The notes under the pieces are model-generated. The model did no database searches. It saw only the letters and a program-made list of their open reading frames with translations, and was not told where the DNA came from. This document shows, piece by piece, positions 35,786 through 44,355 of a stretch of 64,000 nucleotides of DNA (position 1 is the stretch's first letter; each line of letters begins with the position of its first letter). Origin of the DNA: Actinoplanes lobatus (GTDB taxonomy: Bacteria > Actinomycetota > Actinomycetes > Mycobacteriales > Micromonosporaceae); assembly GCF_014205215.1 (NCBI RefSeq), contig NZ_JACHNC010000001.1, positions 811,001-875,000 on the forward strand, read 5' to 3'. Made by a program: the position numbers and the translations under genes.

Positions 35786-38700
35786 GCCGCAGCAACGCGT
35801 CGGCCGTCTTACGGACGGCGAAGTCCTCGTCCTCGGTGCAGCCGATCAGGATGTCGCGGACCTCGTCGAGGTGGGCGATCGGCGCCAGCATCTCCACGGC
35901 CGCGCGCCGGGCCTCATGCGCCTCGGCGGTGCGGGCGTGGCTCAGCAGCACCCGGCGGACGTCGTCGTCGGCGATCCAGTGCGCCAGCGCCCGGATCAGG
36001 ACCGGACGGATCACCGGGTCGGCGCCGGTGAGGCGGGCCAGCAGGTCGGTACGGGTCCCGTCCTCGCGCAGCGCCGCGGCGGCACGGGCGGCCGCGGCGA
36101 CCACCGCCGGGTCGGTGTCCACCCGGACCCGGTCGCGCAGCACCTCGCCGGCCGCCTTGACGTCGCCGCCGGAGCCGAGGATCTCCACGGCCGCCGCGCG
36201 GATCTCCGGGTTCGGGTCGGCGCCGGCGCGTTCGGCGATCACGGTCCAGAGACGGCCGGCGTCGGCGCGGTCCAGCACAGCGGCCCGGGCGGCGGCCGCG
36301 AACACCTCACCCACGCTGTCGTTGCTCGTCCGGTCCAGCAGCAGGGCCGGCAGGTCGATGTCGGGCGGACAGTCGGCGATCAGCACCCGCAGCGCCTCGA
36401 GCCGGATCTCCGGATGGCCGTGGCCGGTCAGCTCCAGCAGCCGGCGGGCGTCGGCCAGCTCCAGGATCCGGCCGCACAGGCCACGCAGCGCCGCGGTCCG
36501 CGTCTCGGTGTCGGCGTCGTGCACCGAGGCGGTGATCAGCGCCCGGGTCGCGGTGGGGCCCCGGTCGCCGGCCAGCGACTCGACCGCGGCCCGCCGGACC
36601 GACGGTGTCGGATCCTGCCCGGCGACCCGGGCCAGCACGGCCTCCCGGGACGGGGCGGCCGGGAGCGCGGCCAGCCCGCTCACGGCGGCCAGCCGTACGG
36701 CCGGCTCGGTGTCCGAGGTCGCCGCCCCGGTGAGGATCTCCTCGGTCCGCGGATAGGCCCGGTAGGTGGCCCCGAGCACCCGGACGAGGGCCACCCGGAG
36801 CACCTCGTCCGGTTCGGCGGCCAGCCGGGCCACCAGCGCCTGCCAGGACCGCTCCCCCGGCCGGTTCCCGCGCCCGGCCAGCGCCACGGCCGCCGCGCGG
36901 ACGACCGCCCCGTCCGGATCGGTCTCGATCCGTTCGAGCAGCCGCGCCTCCGGGCCGCTGCGGGCCAGCAGGCGCACCGCCGCCCGGCGGACCCCGGCCG
37001 CCGGGTCGGTCCGCATCCGCCCCAGCAGCAGCTCACGAACCGGCCCGTCGCTGCCGGCCCGGGGCAGCAGGATCCCGGCCGCCGCCTCCACCACCTCGGG
37101 CGCCGTGTCGTCCCGGCAGGCGTCCACCAGGTCCTGCGCCACCGCGACGGACAGCTGCCGGGGGCGGGCCAGGACGCGCAGCGCGCCCGCCCGGACGGCC
37201 GGGTGCGGGTCGCTGCGGCGGCACTCCAGCAGGATCTCCTCGATCCCGGGCTCGGCCCGCAGCCGCTCACCGAGGATCTGCACGGCGGAGAGCCGGACCG
37301 TGGAGAAGCCGTCGCGCCGCCGCGGGTCCGGTGAGACCGCCCGGACCAGCACGGCGCGGGCCTCCGGATAGACGGCGGCCAGCGGCGCGAGCGCCTGCAC
37401 GGACGCGAGCCGGACCACGGCGCGCGCGTCATCGGCGGCGCGGACCAGCGGGTCGAGCGCGAGCCGGCCCTCGTCGGCGCGCTCCTGCCGGACCGCCTGG
37501 TGGGCCATCTCGCCGAGGCCGGCGACCGCGGCGCAGACCACCCGTACGTCGTCGGCCTCGCCGATCCGGGCCTTGAAGATCTCGTCGAAGTGGTCGTCGG
37601 GCCGGGCCAGGACGGCCGCGATCCGGGCGGCGGAGGCGGCCGCCGGGTTGCCGACGATCTCCACCCCGGCGGTGCGGTACCAGTCGAGGTAGGCCTCGCG
37701 GTCCGGCCAGTTCGGCCCGATCGCCTCGATCGCCGGGATGAACTCGTCGACCAGCAGATCCGCGTAGTCGGGGCCGGGCAGGTCCCGGTCCGGGGTGGCG
37801 GCGCAGTACTCGATGATCCGGACCACCTCGCGCAGCGCCAGCTCGGCGGCGTGCCGGGCGTCGGCGATCTGGCGGACCCCGGCCAGGCACTGCACGGCCA
37901 GCGCGACGTTCCACGGCGGGCCGGGGCGCGGCGCCCGGCCGGACGGGCCGGGGTACTCCCACCACTCCGGGTTGACCTCGGTGATCAGCATCTCGACCAG
38001 CTCCGCCGCGAAACCCGCCGACAGCTGGCCGGCGACCAGGCGCAGGGTCTCCCGCCAGGCAGGGTCGGCCCAGTTCTCCCGGAACACCGCCCGGATCTCG
38101 TCGAACCGGGACCCGCCGGGGCTGAACCGTTCGATGATCGCCCAGGCGCAGTAGAACTCCTGGAAGGTGCGGTGCACGAACCGGTAGTCGGCCCGGCCGT
38201 ACCGGCCCAGCACGTAGCTGCGCCGGCGGAGCTGGTCGATGGCCTGACGGGCGAACTCGCCGGCCTCCGCCCAGCCGAGGCCGTGCCGTTCCAGGTGCTG
38301 GGTGAAGATCCGCCGCAGCTGGTCGCCGCCGACGTGGTCACGGTGCCCCAGCCGCCCGGACATCATGTCGAAGGCGAGGCCGCGCAGCAGCTCGTGTTTG
38401 ACCTCGGCGTCCAGGCGCTGCGAGCCGGCCGGCGCGTCCACCATCCGGCTGTCGTCCCAGCTGTCCACCAGGGTGACGGCGACCTGCTCGTACAGCCGCC
38501 AGCGTTGTTTCGGCAGCATCCGGTGCCGGCCGATCACGGCGAGGATGCTGAGCAGCATCGGGTTGCCGGCCAGCTCGGTGAGCTCCGGCGAGCGGCGGAT
38601 GGTGCCGATCACCACCTCCCGGCGGACCGTCGCGTCGGCGCCCGGCGCCTCCGGCAGCGCCTCGAACCAGCGGCGCAGGAACTCGGCGGTCTGCTCCGGC

Positions 38701-39944
38701 ACGAACCGTTGCAGGGTGTGGTGAGCGAACCCGGCGGCGGCCAGGGCACGCCTGTTGTACTCCGCGGGCCGGGTGGTGACCACCACCCGCGCCTCCGGGA
38801 ACGTCTCCGCGAACGTGGCGATCTGACCGGCGGTCTCCTCACGGATCCGCCGTTCCAGGATCTCGTCCAGGCCGTCGAAGACGACCACGGCCGGGTCGCC
38901 GCGGGCCAGGTGCAGGGACAGGCCTTCGGGCTCCTCCTGGTAGCCGTCGGTGGCGGCGCGGTGCGCCAGATACTCCCGCAGGTTGCGGCACTGCCCGGCG
39001 GCCACGGCCGCGGCATAGGAGCGCAATTCCACGAGTACGGGCAGATGCCCGGCCAGTGGCGCCAGCCGCTCGTCGGCGTGCGCCCGGGCCAGCGCCAGGG
39101 TCAGGTAGCGGACCACCGCCGACTTGCCCGCCCCGGGATCGCCGACCAGCACGAACCGGCGCTGTGCCCGCTCGCAGAGCACGTCGAAGACCGGCTGCCC
39201 GGGCCAGGACAGCGGGAGCGCGTCCCGGTCCAGCCGCTCGGCCTCGCCGGCGCCCTCACCCCACGGCGCCCGGGTCAGCTGCGGCGGATGGTCGGCGCGG
39301 GCGAACGGCTCGACGAAGACGTCGAACAACTGCGTTCCCAGGTACGGCGACGACTGCTGGGCCAGGTTCATCAGGTCGAGCCCGCCGTACTGCTGGCGGA
39401 GACGCTCGAAGTAGTGGGCGGTCACCGCGGCGCTCAGGCCGGGGGCCACCGGGACGGCCGGCGCCGCGGTGACACCCCGGGACCGCTGCTCCAGCAGTTT
39501 GTGGACGGCGGCGTAGACGAGCAGCCCGAGGTCGGCCGGCGCGTCGAAGAAGCTGCACAGGTGCTCACGCTGGAGCACGTCACGCAACGCGTCGACCTGG
39601 GCCGCCTTCGGACCACGGTCGACGAACCGCACCGGCCAGGCGGCCTGCTCGCTGAGCAGGAAGATGAGGCAGTCCTTGCCACTGGCGACGGCGTGCTCGT
39701 ACTCCAGGTGGGTGATCGACTTGGACTGCTTGGGTGGGGTGTAGCCGTACCGCCAGGCGAAGATGCCGATGTAGATGTCGCAGGACTCGACGTCGTCGAG
39801 ACAGCGCGCGAGCGGGGCGGTGGCGCCCGCCACGTACTCCTCCATGGTCTTGAACCGGAGGCCGATGAGGCCGAGCGCATGGCGGACGGCCTCGCGACAC
39901 TCCTTCAGATCCTCGAAGGTCGCGGAGATGTAGGCCTCGCTCAA
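35754..39944 (-). CDS. STAND NTPase: DUF4062-NACHT-HEAT repeat protein
   Basis: 1396 residues. Residues 1-150 are a DUF4062 domain (AYISATFEDLKECREAV, DIYIGIFAWRYGYTP, ITHLEYEHA). A NACHT-type ATPase follows with Walker A GDPGAGKS (268-275), Walker B AVVVFDGLDEI (about 352-362), sensor-like VVVTTRPAEY, and the helical domain to about 690. The C-terminal half is HEAT/Armadillo-like repeats (units such as PAVRLAAVSGLAALP, PSVRRAAVESLAGD). Such proteins are nucleotide-driven signal switches, several with proven phage-defence roles, in which repeats sense and N-terminal domains signal. The start is TTG at 39944 with GGGGAG upstream. It follows the oxidase gene by 27 bases. Confidence 0.9.
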   Translation of the reverse strand: MSEAYISATFEDLKECREAVRHALGLIGLRFKTMEEYVAGATAPLARCLDDVESCDIYIGIFAWRYGYTPPKQSKSITHLEYEHAVASGKDCLIFLLSEQAAWPVRFVDRGPKAAQVDALRDVLQREHLCSFFDAPADLGLLVYAAVHKLLEQRSRGVTAAPAVPVAPGLSAAVTAHYFERLRQQYGGLDLMNLAQQSSPYLGTQLFDVFVEPFARADHPPQLTRAPWGEGAGEAERLDRDALPLSWPGQPVFDVLCERAQRRFVLVGDPGAGKSAVVRYLTLALARAHADERLAPLAGHLPVLVELRSYAAAVAAGQCRNLREYLAHRAATDGYQEEPEGLSLHLARGDPAVVVFDGLDEILERRIREETAGQIATFAETFPEARVVVTTRPAEYNRRALAAAGFAHHTLQRFVPEQTAEFLRRWFEALPEAPGADATVRREVVIGTIRRSPELTELAGNPMLLSILAVIGRHRMLPKQRWRLYEQVAVTLVDSWDDSRMVDAPAGSQRLDAEVKHELLRGLAFDMMSGRLGHRDHVGGDQLRRIFTQHLERHGLGWAEAGEFARQAIDQLRRRSYVLGRYGRADYRFVHRTFQEFYCAWAIIERFSPGGSRFDEIRAVFRENWADPAWRETLRLVAGQLSAGFAAELVEMLITEVNPEWWEYPGPSGRAPRPGPPWNVALAVQCLAGVRQIADARHAAELALREVVRIIEYCAATPDRDLPGPDYADLLVDEFIPAIEAIGPNWPDREAYLDWYRTAGVEIVGNPAAASAARIAAVLARPDDHFDEIFKARIGEADDVRVVCAAVAGLGEMAHQAVRQERADEGRLALDPLVRAADDARAVVRLASVQALAPLAAVYPEARAVLVRAVSPDPRRRDGFSTVRLSAVQILGERLRAEPGIEEILLECRRSDPHPAVRAGALRVLARPRQLSVAVAQDLVDACRDDTAPEVVEAAAGILLPRAGSDGPVRELLLGRMRTDPAAGVRRAAVRLLARSGPEARLLERIETDPDGAVVRAAAVALAGRGNRPGERSWQALVARLAAEPDEVLRVALVRVLGATYRAYPRTEEILTGAATSDTEPAVRLAAVSGLAALPAAPSREAVLARVAGQDPTPSVRRAAVESLAGDRGPTATRALITASVHDADTETRTAALRGLCGRILELADARRLLELTGHGHPEIRLEALRVLIADCPPDIDLPALLLDRTSNDSVGEVFAAAARAAVLDRADAGRLWTVIAERAGADPNPEIRAAAVEILGSGGDVKAAGEVLRDRVRVDTDPAVVAAAARAAAALREDGTRTDLLARLTGADPVIRPVLIRALAHWIADDDVRRVLLSHARTAEAHEARRAAVEMLAPIAHLDEVRDILIGCTEDEDFAVRKTADALLRLSDRWPGSSR

Positions 39945-39971
39945 GCGAATCTCCCCACGCCGCGTAGCGAA

Positions 39972-40937
39972 TCAATGTAGTCGCGTGAGGCAAGCCTCCA
40001 CCATGGACGCCACGTCTCGTCCACAGCCCCAGGAGACGGTCACGCCGCCACCGCCGTGACCGTAGTTGTGGATCACCACCTGGCCGTCCCGGGTGGTGGT
40101 CTCCAGCCGGATCCGGTCGCGGACCGGCCGGCGCCCGGAGCGGACGCCGATCACCGGCGCGTCCCGCAGCAGCGGCTCGATGTCGGCACACCGGCGGCGG
40201 ATCCGCTCGGCCGCGACGGCCTCCGGCAGCGCCACCCCGCCGGGCGCCTCGATGGTGCTGCCGAGCACGACCGTGTCGCCGTGCGGGATGTAGTAGGTGA
40301 GCTCCGGGCCCTCGCCGTCCTCGGCGAAGAACGTGTCGATGCCGGGATTGCGGACCACCACCACGAGGCCGCGCACCGGAACCAGGCCGGGGTCGCCGGC
40401 CAGCCGGCGGGCGCCGCTGCCGCTGCAGTTCACGATCACCGGAGCCCGGCCGGACAGCTCGCGCAGCGACCGCAGCTCGCGCTGCTCCACCCGGACACCC
40501 TCGGCCCGCAGCTCGGCCATCAGATACTCCGAGTAGACCGGCATGTCGACCACCGCCGTGGTGTAGCGCCAGGCGCTGCGGTACTCCGGCCAGGCCCACT
40601 CGTCGCAACGCTCCAGGTCCCCGGTGAGGTGCAGCCAGGGATGCGGATCGGCGACGCCCCGGGCGACCTCGACGCCATGCACCATGGTGACTCCGGCGGT
40701 GCGCGCCGCGGCCAGCTCACGGAAGGCGGTCAGGCCCTCCCCGGCCCAGCGCTCGGCCTCCGGGTGATCGACCAGGAACGGCCCCCACATGGCGCCGGCG
40801 GCGCAGGAATCCGTGGCGGGCGGCAGCCGCCGCGCCACGACACTCACCGCGAGACCCCGCCGGGCCAGGCACAGTGCGCTGGTCAAACCGCAGACGCCCG
40901 CACCGACCACAATGGCATCGATGTTGGTAACGGTCAC
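39972..40937 (-). CDS. FAD-dependent oxidoreductase, D-amino-acid oxidase family
   Basis: 321 residues. The N-terminal dinucleotide-binding motif is VVGAGVCGLTSALCLARRG. The substrate region includes YYIPHGDTVVLGS, and the C-terminal D-amino-acid oxidase signature reads VIHNYGHGGGGVTVSWGC with the conserved VRSGRRPVRDRIRLE before it. Such enzymes oxidise neutral D-amino acids to 2-oxo acids, ammonia and H2O2, or act on related amines and glycine. No peroxisome-like signal or secretion signal is present. GTG start; same strand as the STAND gene with a 27-base gap, so probably co-transcribed. The role inside the island is unknown. Confidence 0.88.
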   Translation of the reverse strand: MTVTNIDAIVVGAGVCGLTSALCLARRGLAVSVVARRLPPATDSCAAGAMWGPFLVDHPEAERWAGEGLTAFRELAAARTAGVTMVHGVEVARGVADPHPWLHLTGDLERCDEWAWPEYRSAWRYTTAVVDMPVYSEYLMAELRAEGVRVEQRELRSLRELSGRAPVIVNCSGSGARRLAGDPGLVPVRGLVVVVRNPGIDTFFAEDGEGPELTYYIPHGDTVVLGSTIEAPGGVALPEAVAAERIRRRCADIEPLLRDAPVIGVRSGRRPVRDRIRLETTTRDGQVVIHNYGHGGGGVTVSWGCGRDVASMVEACLTRLH

Positions 40938-41107
40938 CCCCCGACACTAACGGCTTACTCGGCGGCGTCGCACGGGCTGAAATTTCGGCACCCGGCCGCA
41001 CCTGAGCCGACCTCGGCTGACGAGCCCTTATCCTTCCGGCGCGGGGTGATTGCCGGGTCTCGCCACGGAACGCCACGATGGAATCAGGAAACGGCCGCGG
41101 AGGATTC

Positions 41108-42049
41108 ATGTTGGCTTTCGGAGAGGTCCAGACCGGCCTCCTGCAGAACTCCGTCGCCCTCCCCCGGCGCGCCACCGAGCACCTGCTCAGCAACGAGGCC
41201 GACGAGCGGGTCCGCTCGGTCGAGCGGCCCATCGCCCGGTCCGTCTCACCGGACCGGCTCGAGGGCGTGGACTGCCGCCTGCCGACCACTTCCGGACGTC
41301 AGACCAGAGCCATCGGTACGGTCGTGTCGCGCGCCGTCGTGGTGGCCGGCCACGTCGCGCAGGGTTCGGCGTACGCCCGGGTGGCGCCCGCCCGCACCAC
41401 GATCCGGCTGCCGTGGTCGCACTACCTGGCCAGTCCCGGTCATCTGGAGGCGATCGGCAAGCTGCACCAGGCCGACCTGGAGCAGGGTGTGCTCACCGGC
41501 GCGCGGACCACCGAGACTCTGGAGCTGAGCGCGATCGCGGCCCGGATGCTCGACACGGTCCAGCGGTCCCGGGTGATCGACCACGCCCCGCCATTGCGTA
41601 CCCCGCGGGTCCGGCTGCGCTGGACCGCCCTGCTGGACCGGACCGTGGAACGGCCGGGCGGCACGTTCACGCTGGTCTCCGAGGACGTCCGCTCGCTCCG
41701 GCTGCGGGTGCCGACCACCGACCTGGGCGCCGTGGTCGCCCTCTGCGAGGACCTGGCCGTACACGACTGGCTGCTCACCACGGTGCTGTCGGTCCTGGAC
41801 GCGACGCTGGCCCACGACCACAGCCGGGCCGAGCGGGTGAGCCGGTTGCAGCCGCTGCTGGAGCACCTGCCGCATCTGTGGATGCCGGGCGCGCACGTGC
41901 CCGAGGAGTTGCTGCCGATCTGGTCGGCGCTGGATCAGCGGCCGGGCTTCACCCGGCAGTGGGACGGGGCGATGGCCCGGGTCCGGGACCAGATCACGAT
42001 CGGCGCGCTGGATCTGTTGCAGGGCGCCTCCACTAAACCGGCACGGTGA
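41108..42049 (+). CDS. SCO2521 family protein
   Basis: 313 residues from the ATG at 41108 (GGAGGA six bases upstream). Family landmarks are MLAFGEVQTGLLQNSVALP, VRSVERPIARSVSPDRLEGVDC, AVVVAGHVAQGSAYARV, LPWSHYLASPGHLEAIG and the C-terminal HLWMPGAHVPEELLPIW and RPGFTRQWDGAM. No membrane helix or known enzyme motif is visible. In Streptomyces its relative lies directly after the SCO2522 gene, as I recall. Here 5.3 kb with two oppositely oriented genes intervene. It converges on the SLOG gene with a 17-base overlap. Function unknown. Confidence 0.8.
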   Translation: MLAFGEVQTGLLQNSVALPRRATEHLLSNEADERVRSVERPIARSVSPDRLEGVDCRLPTTSGRQTRAIGTVVSRAVVVAGHVAQGSAYARVAPARTTIRLPWSHYLASPGHLEAIGKLHQADLEQGVLTGARTTETLELSAIAARMLDTVQRSRVIDHAPPLRTPRVRLRWTALLDRTVERPGGTFTLVSEDVRSLRLRVPTTDLGAVVALCEDLAVHDWLLTTVLSVLDATLAHDHSRAERVSRLQPLLEHLPHLWMPGAHVPEELLPIWSALDQRPGFTRQWDGAMARVRDQITIGALDLLQGASTKPAR

Positions 42050-42506
42050 GGCGTTCCGCTCCCTCGGGCCAGACCCGGACGACCCGGCGGCCCAGCGCCT
42101 TGGCCCACTCCACCGTCTCGGCCGTGCCGCCGCGGCCGCCGGCCGGATCACCGTCCCAGACCGCGACCAGGATGTCGCTGCGCTCCACCACCTCGCGGCT
42201 GGCCGCCTCGTAGGCCGCCTCGGGCGGGCCGGCCACCTCGAGCCGGGTCACCCGGCGGGCCTGGCGCAGCAGGTGGGACGGTGGCGCGGCGGGTGGCGAC
42301 GCCGCGGCGGGCACCGGCAGCACCACCTCGAAGGTGCCCCGGCAGGCCTGGACGGCCCGGGCGAAGATCTGGTCGGAGCCCTCGGCCAGGCAGGTGACCC
42401 CGTGCACCCGTGGATAGCCGGACAGCAGCTGGACCAGCTCCCGGAGGATGAGCCGGTGGGTGGCCGGCCGCAACCGGATGTGCCCGGTGACGCCGATCGT
42501 CGTCAT
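42033..42506 (-). CDS. SLOG-type Rossmann-fold protein, putative nucleotide-ligand sensor
   Basis: 157 residues from the ATG at 42504-42506. A Rossmannoid fold with features of the SLOG (Smf/LOG/YtoQ-like) group: IGVTGHIRL at the N-terminus, GVTCLAEGSDQIFARAV, then VVERSDILVAVWDGDPAGGRGGTAETVEWA near the end. The acid-rich and Gly-rich loops are where nucleotides bind in relatives. SLOG domains are proposed to bind or cleave nucleotide-derived signals in bacterial conflict systems. It lies 17 bases after the RyR-channel gene stop, so the two are an operon. Confidence 0.72.
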   Translation of the reverse strand: MTTIGVTGHIRLRPATHRLILRELVQLLSGYPRVHGVTCLAEGSDQIFARAVQACRGTFEVVLPVPAAASPPAAPPSHLLRQARRVTRLEVAGPPEAAYEAASREVVERSDILVAVWDGDPAGGRGGTAETVEWAKALGRRVVRVWPEGAERLTVPV

Positions 42507-42523
42507 GCCCGCTCCCGTGGGGA

Positions 42524-44311
42524 TCACGCCGGGTTCAGCGCCCGGCTGACTCCAGTGTCCGTCAGCCGGACCACCCGGAACCCGGCGTCCGCCAGGATCT
42601 GCGGAATCTCCAGCACCGCGGCGCGACATTTGGCACGTCCCTCCGGCCCGAGTTCCTCCCAGTCGACCAGATCGGGCGTCTGCCGCAGTGCGCTGTCCCG
42701 CTGTGCGCCGCGCACCCAGCCGTTGCCGCGGGCCGCCTCCGCCCAGCGCTGCTGCTCCCGGCGGGCCAGCAGCTCGACCTCGGCCTCGGTGAAACAGAAG
42801 TCGTCGTCACCGCCGTCGGCCGGCACCACCGCGCACCCGGCCATGTGGAGCTTGATCCCGAAGTCGCCGGCCTGTTGCCGGTTCGACCGGCGCAGCTCCT
42901 CGTCCAGCTCGGACCAGGGGCACAGCGCCGGGCCGCTGCCCAGCCGCTCACCCCGCAGCAGGCTGGCCTCGACGAACCGCTCGTGGATGAGCCTGCCCAG
43001 CCGCTCGGACAGGTCCTCGGCGATCAGCGCCGGATCGCAGCCGGCCGCCACCGCCGAGAAGAGCCGGACCCGGCCGTCGATCGGGTCGAGCAGCGGCTCC
43101 TCCCGCTGGTCCCGGCTGAACGCCTCGGTGATCGCGGCCAGCGCGTCCACCACCACGATGATGTCGCCGGAGACCCGGCGCCACAGGCGGTGCTCACGCA
43201 GCGCCAGCTCCAGCCCCACACGGTCGTCGGCGAAACAGAGGAAGACCCGGTCGTAGCCGGCCCGGCCGGGGTCGTCGAGCAGGGCGGAGACGTCGGTCTC
43301 GTACGCCGTCACCCGGCACCCGTCCTGGACCACCCCGCCCCGCTCGGCGAACCGGTCCCGCACTCGGATCGCGTCCGGCGCCACCAGGTCCACGACGACC
43401 CGCTGCGCCGGACTCGACCGGCGCAGCCGCCAGTGCCGGGCGATCTCCACGATCAGCGCGCGGACCAGCGAGGAGTCGCCGGCCACCAGCAGCCGGGGTG
43501 CCCGGTCCGGGCGGTTCGGCAGCGGCCGCTGGTCCAGCAGGACGTGCACCGCCAACTGGTCCAGGTGGAAGAAGTCCAGCCGCTGGCCGGGCGTGTGCGG
43601 CACACCGAGCCGCCGGGCCTGGAGGGTGAGCGCCCAGTCCGCCTCGTGGATCTGGGCGTAGACGGCGAGGTCGTTGCGCGGGGCGGCCATCCGGGCGGCG
43701 GCCGCGGCGATCTCCAGGTTGGCCGCGCTCGTCTCGGCGCAGGCGTACAGCGTCGCGGCCCGGGGGACGCCGGCGCCACGCAGCACGTCCGGGTCGCGGG
43801 CGTCGCCGTTGACCCCGAGCAGCCCGCGCCGGCGCAACTCCAGCGGGCCGATCGGCTGCGTACGAACCACCACGACGCGATGGCCGCTCAGGTGCAGGCG
43901 GTGCGCCAGCGTCCGGGCGACCGAGGAGTCGCCGCAGACCACCACGTGCCGGCGGGAGCGGCGGGCCCGCAGGCGGCGCATCTCGCTGGCCAGCAGGACC
44001 CGGGCGGCCTCGGCGAAGGCGTACAGCGTGACGATCGGGGCCACGAACCGGGCCACCTGCAGCGCCGGCGGGAACTCGGTGCCGCCCTCCAGCGGATCGG
44101 ATCCCAGGACGAACAGCTGCAACGTGCCGTACAGCAGGTTCAGCGGGTCACGGTCGGTGACACCTTGCGAAGCGAGGTACTGGTCCAGGCCGATGAAACC
44201 GAGAACCAGCGCCAGCACCCCGGCCAGGGCGAACACGGCCCGCGTCACGGTGACGGCGGGCTGCCCCTGGTCGTCGGCGAGGGACAGCGGGGTGCGGGGA
44301 AAGGTGGCCAT
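42524..44311 (-). CDS. Channel-like 2TM protein with two TrkA-N domains and a C-terminal RyR domain
   Basis: 595 residues. Two membrane helices (about 22-43 and 85-107) flank a pore-helix-like LNLLYGTLQLFVLG (58-71), but no TVGYG potassium filter. Then come two tandem Rossmann TrkA-N/RCK-type domains (HVVVCGDSSVARTLAHRL at 122; RLLVAGDSSLVRALIVEI at 273). The C-terminal region (about 435-582) reads PWSELDEELRRSNRQQA, then FTEAEVELLARREQQRWAEA, GWVRGAQRD and DLVDWEEL, which match the RyR domain. Such proteins occur in proposed bacterial nucleotide-signalling and conflict systems, where ligand binding would open a membrane pore. The downstream SLOG gene is a likely partner. Confidence 0.85.
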   Translation of the reverse strand: MATFPRTPLSLADDQGQPAVTVTRAVFALAGVLALVLGFIGLDQYLASQGVTDRDPLNLLYGTLQLFVLGSDPLEGGTEFPPALQVARFVAPIVTLYAFAEAARVLLASEMRRLRARRSRRHVVVCGDSSVARTLAHRLHLSGHRVVVVRTQPIGPLELRRRGLLGVNGDARDPDVLRGAGVPRAATLYACAETSAANLEIAAAAARMAAPRNDLAVYAQIHEADWALTLQARRLGVPHTPGQRLDFFHLDQLAVHVLLDQRPLPNRPDRAPRLLVAGDSSLVRALIVEIARHWRLRRSSPAQRVVVDLVAPDAIRVRDRFAERGGVVQDGCRVTAYETDVSALLDDPGRAGYDRVFLCFADDRVGLELALREHRLWRRVSGDIIVVVDALAAITEAFSRDQREEPLLDPIDGRVRLFSAVAAGCDPALIAEDLSERLGRLIHERFVEASLLRGERLGSGPALCPWSELDEELRRSNRQQAGDFGIKLHMAGCAVVPADGGDDDFCFTEAEVELLARREQQRWAEAARGNGWVRGAQRDSALRQTPDLVDWEELGPEGRAKCRAAVLEIPQILADAGFRVVRLTDTGVSRALNPA

Positions 44312-44355
44312 CGATCCACATTGTCACACCCCGCCGCCGTGCGGCTACGCAGCGA

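Noticed and set aside
31754..44355. Integrative mobile element at the island
   Set aside because: I found no integrase, transposase, tRNA gene or direct repeat at its ends; it is better called an accessory insertion of unknown mechanism.
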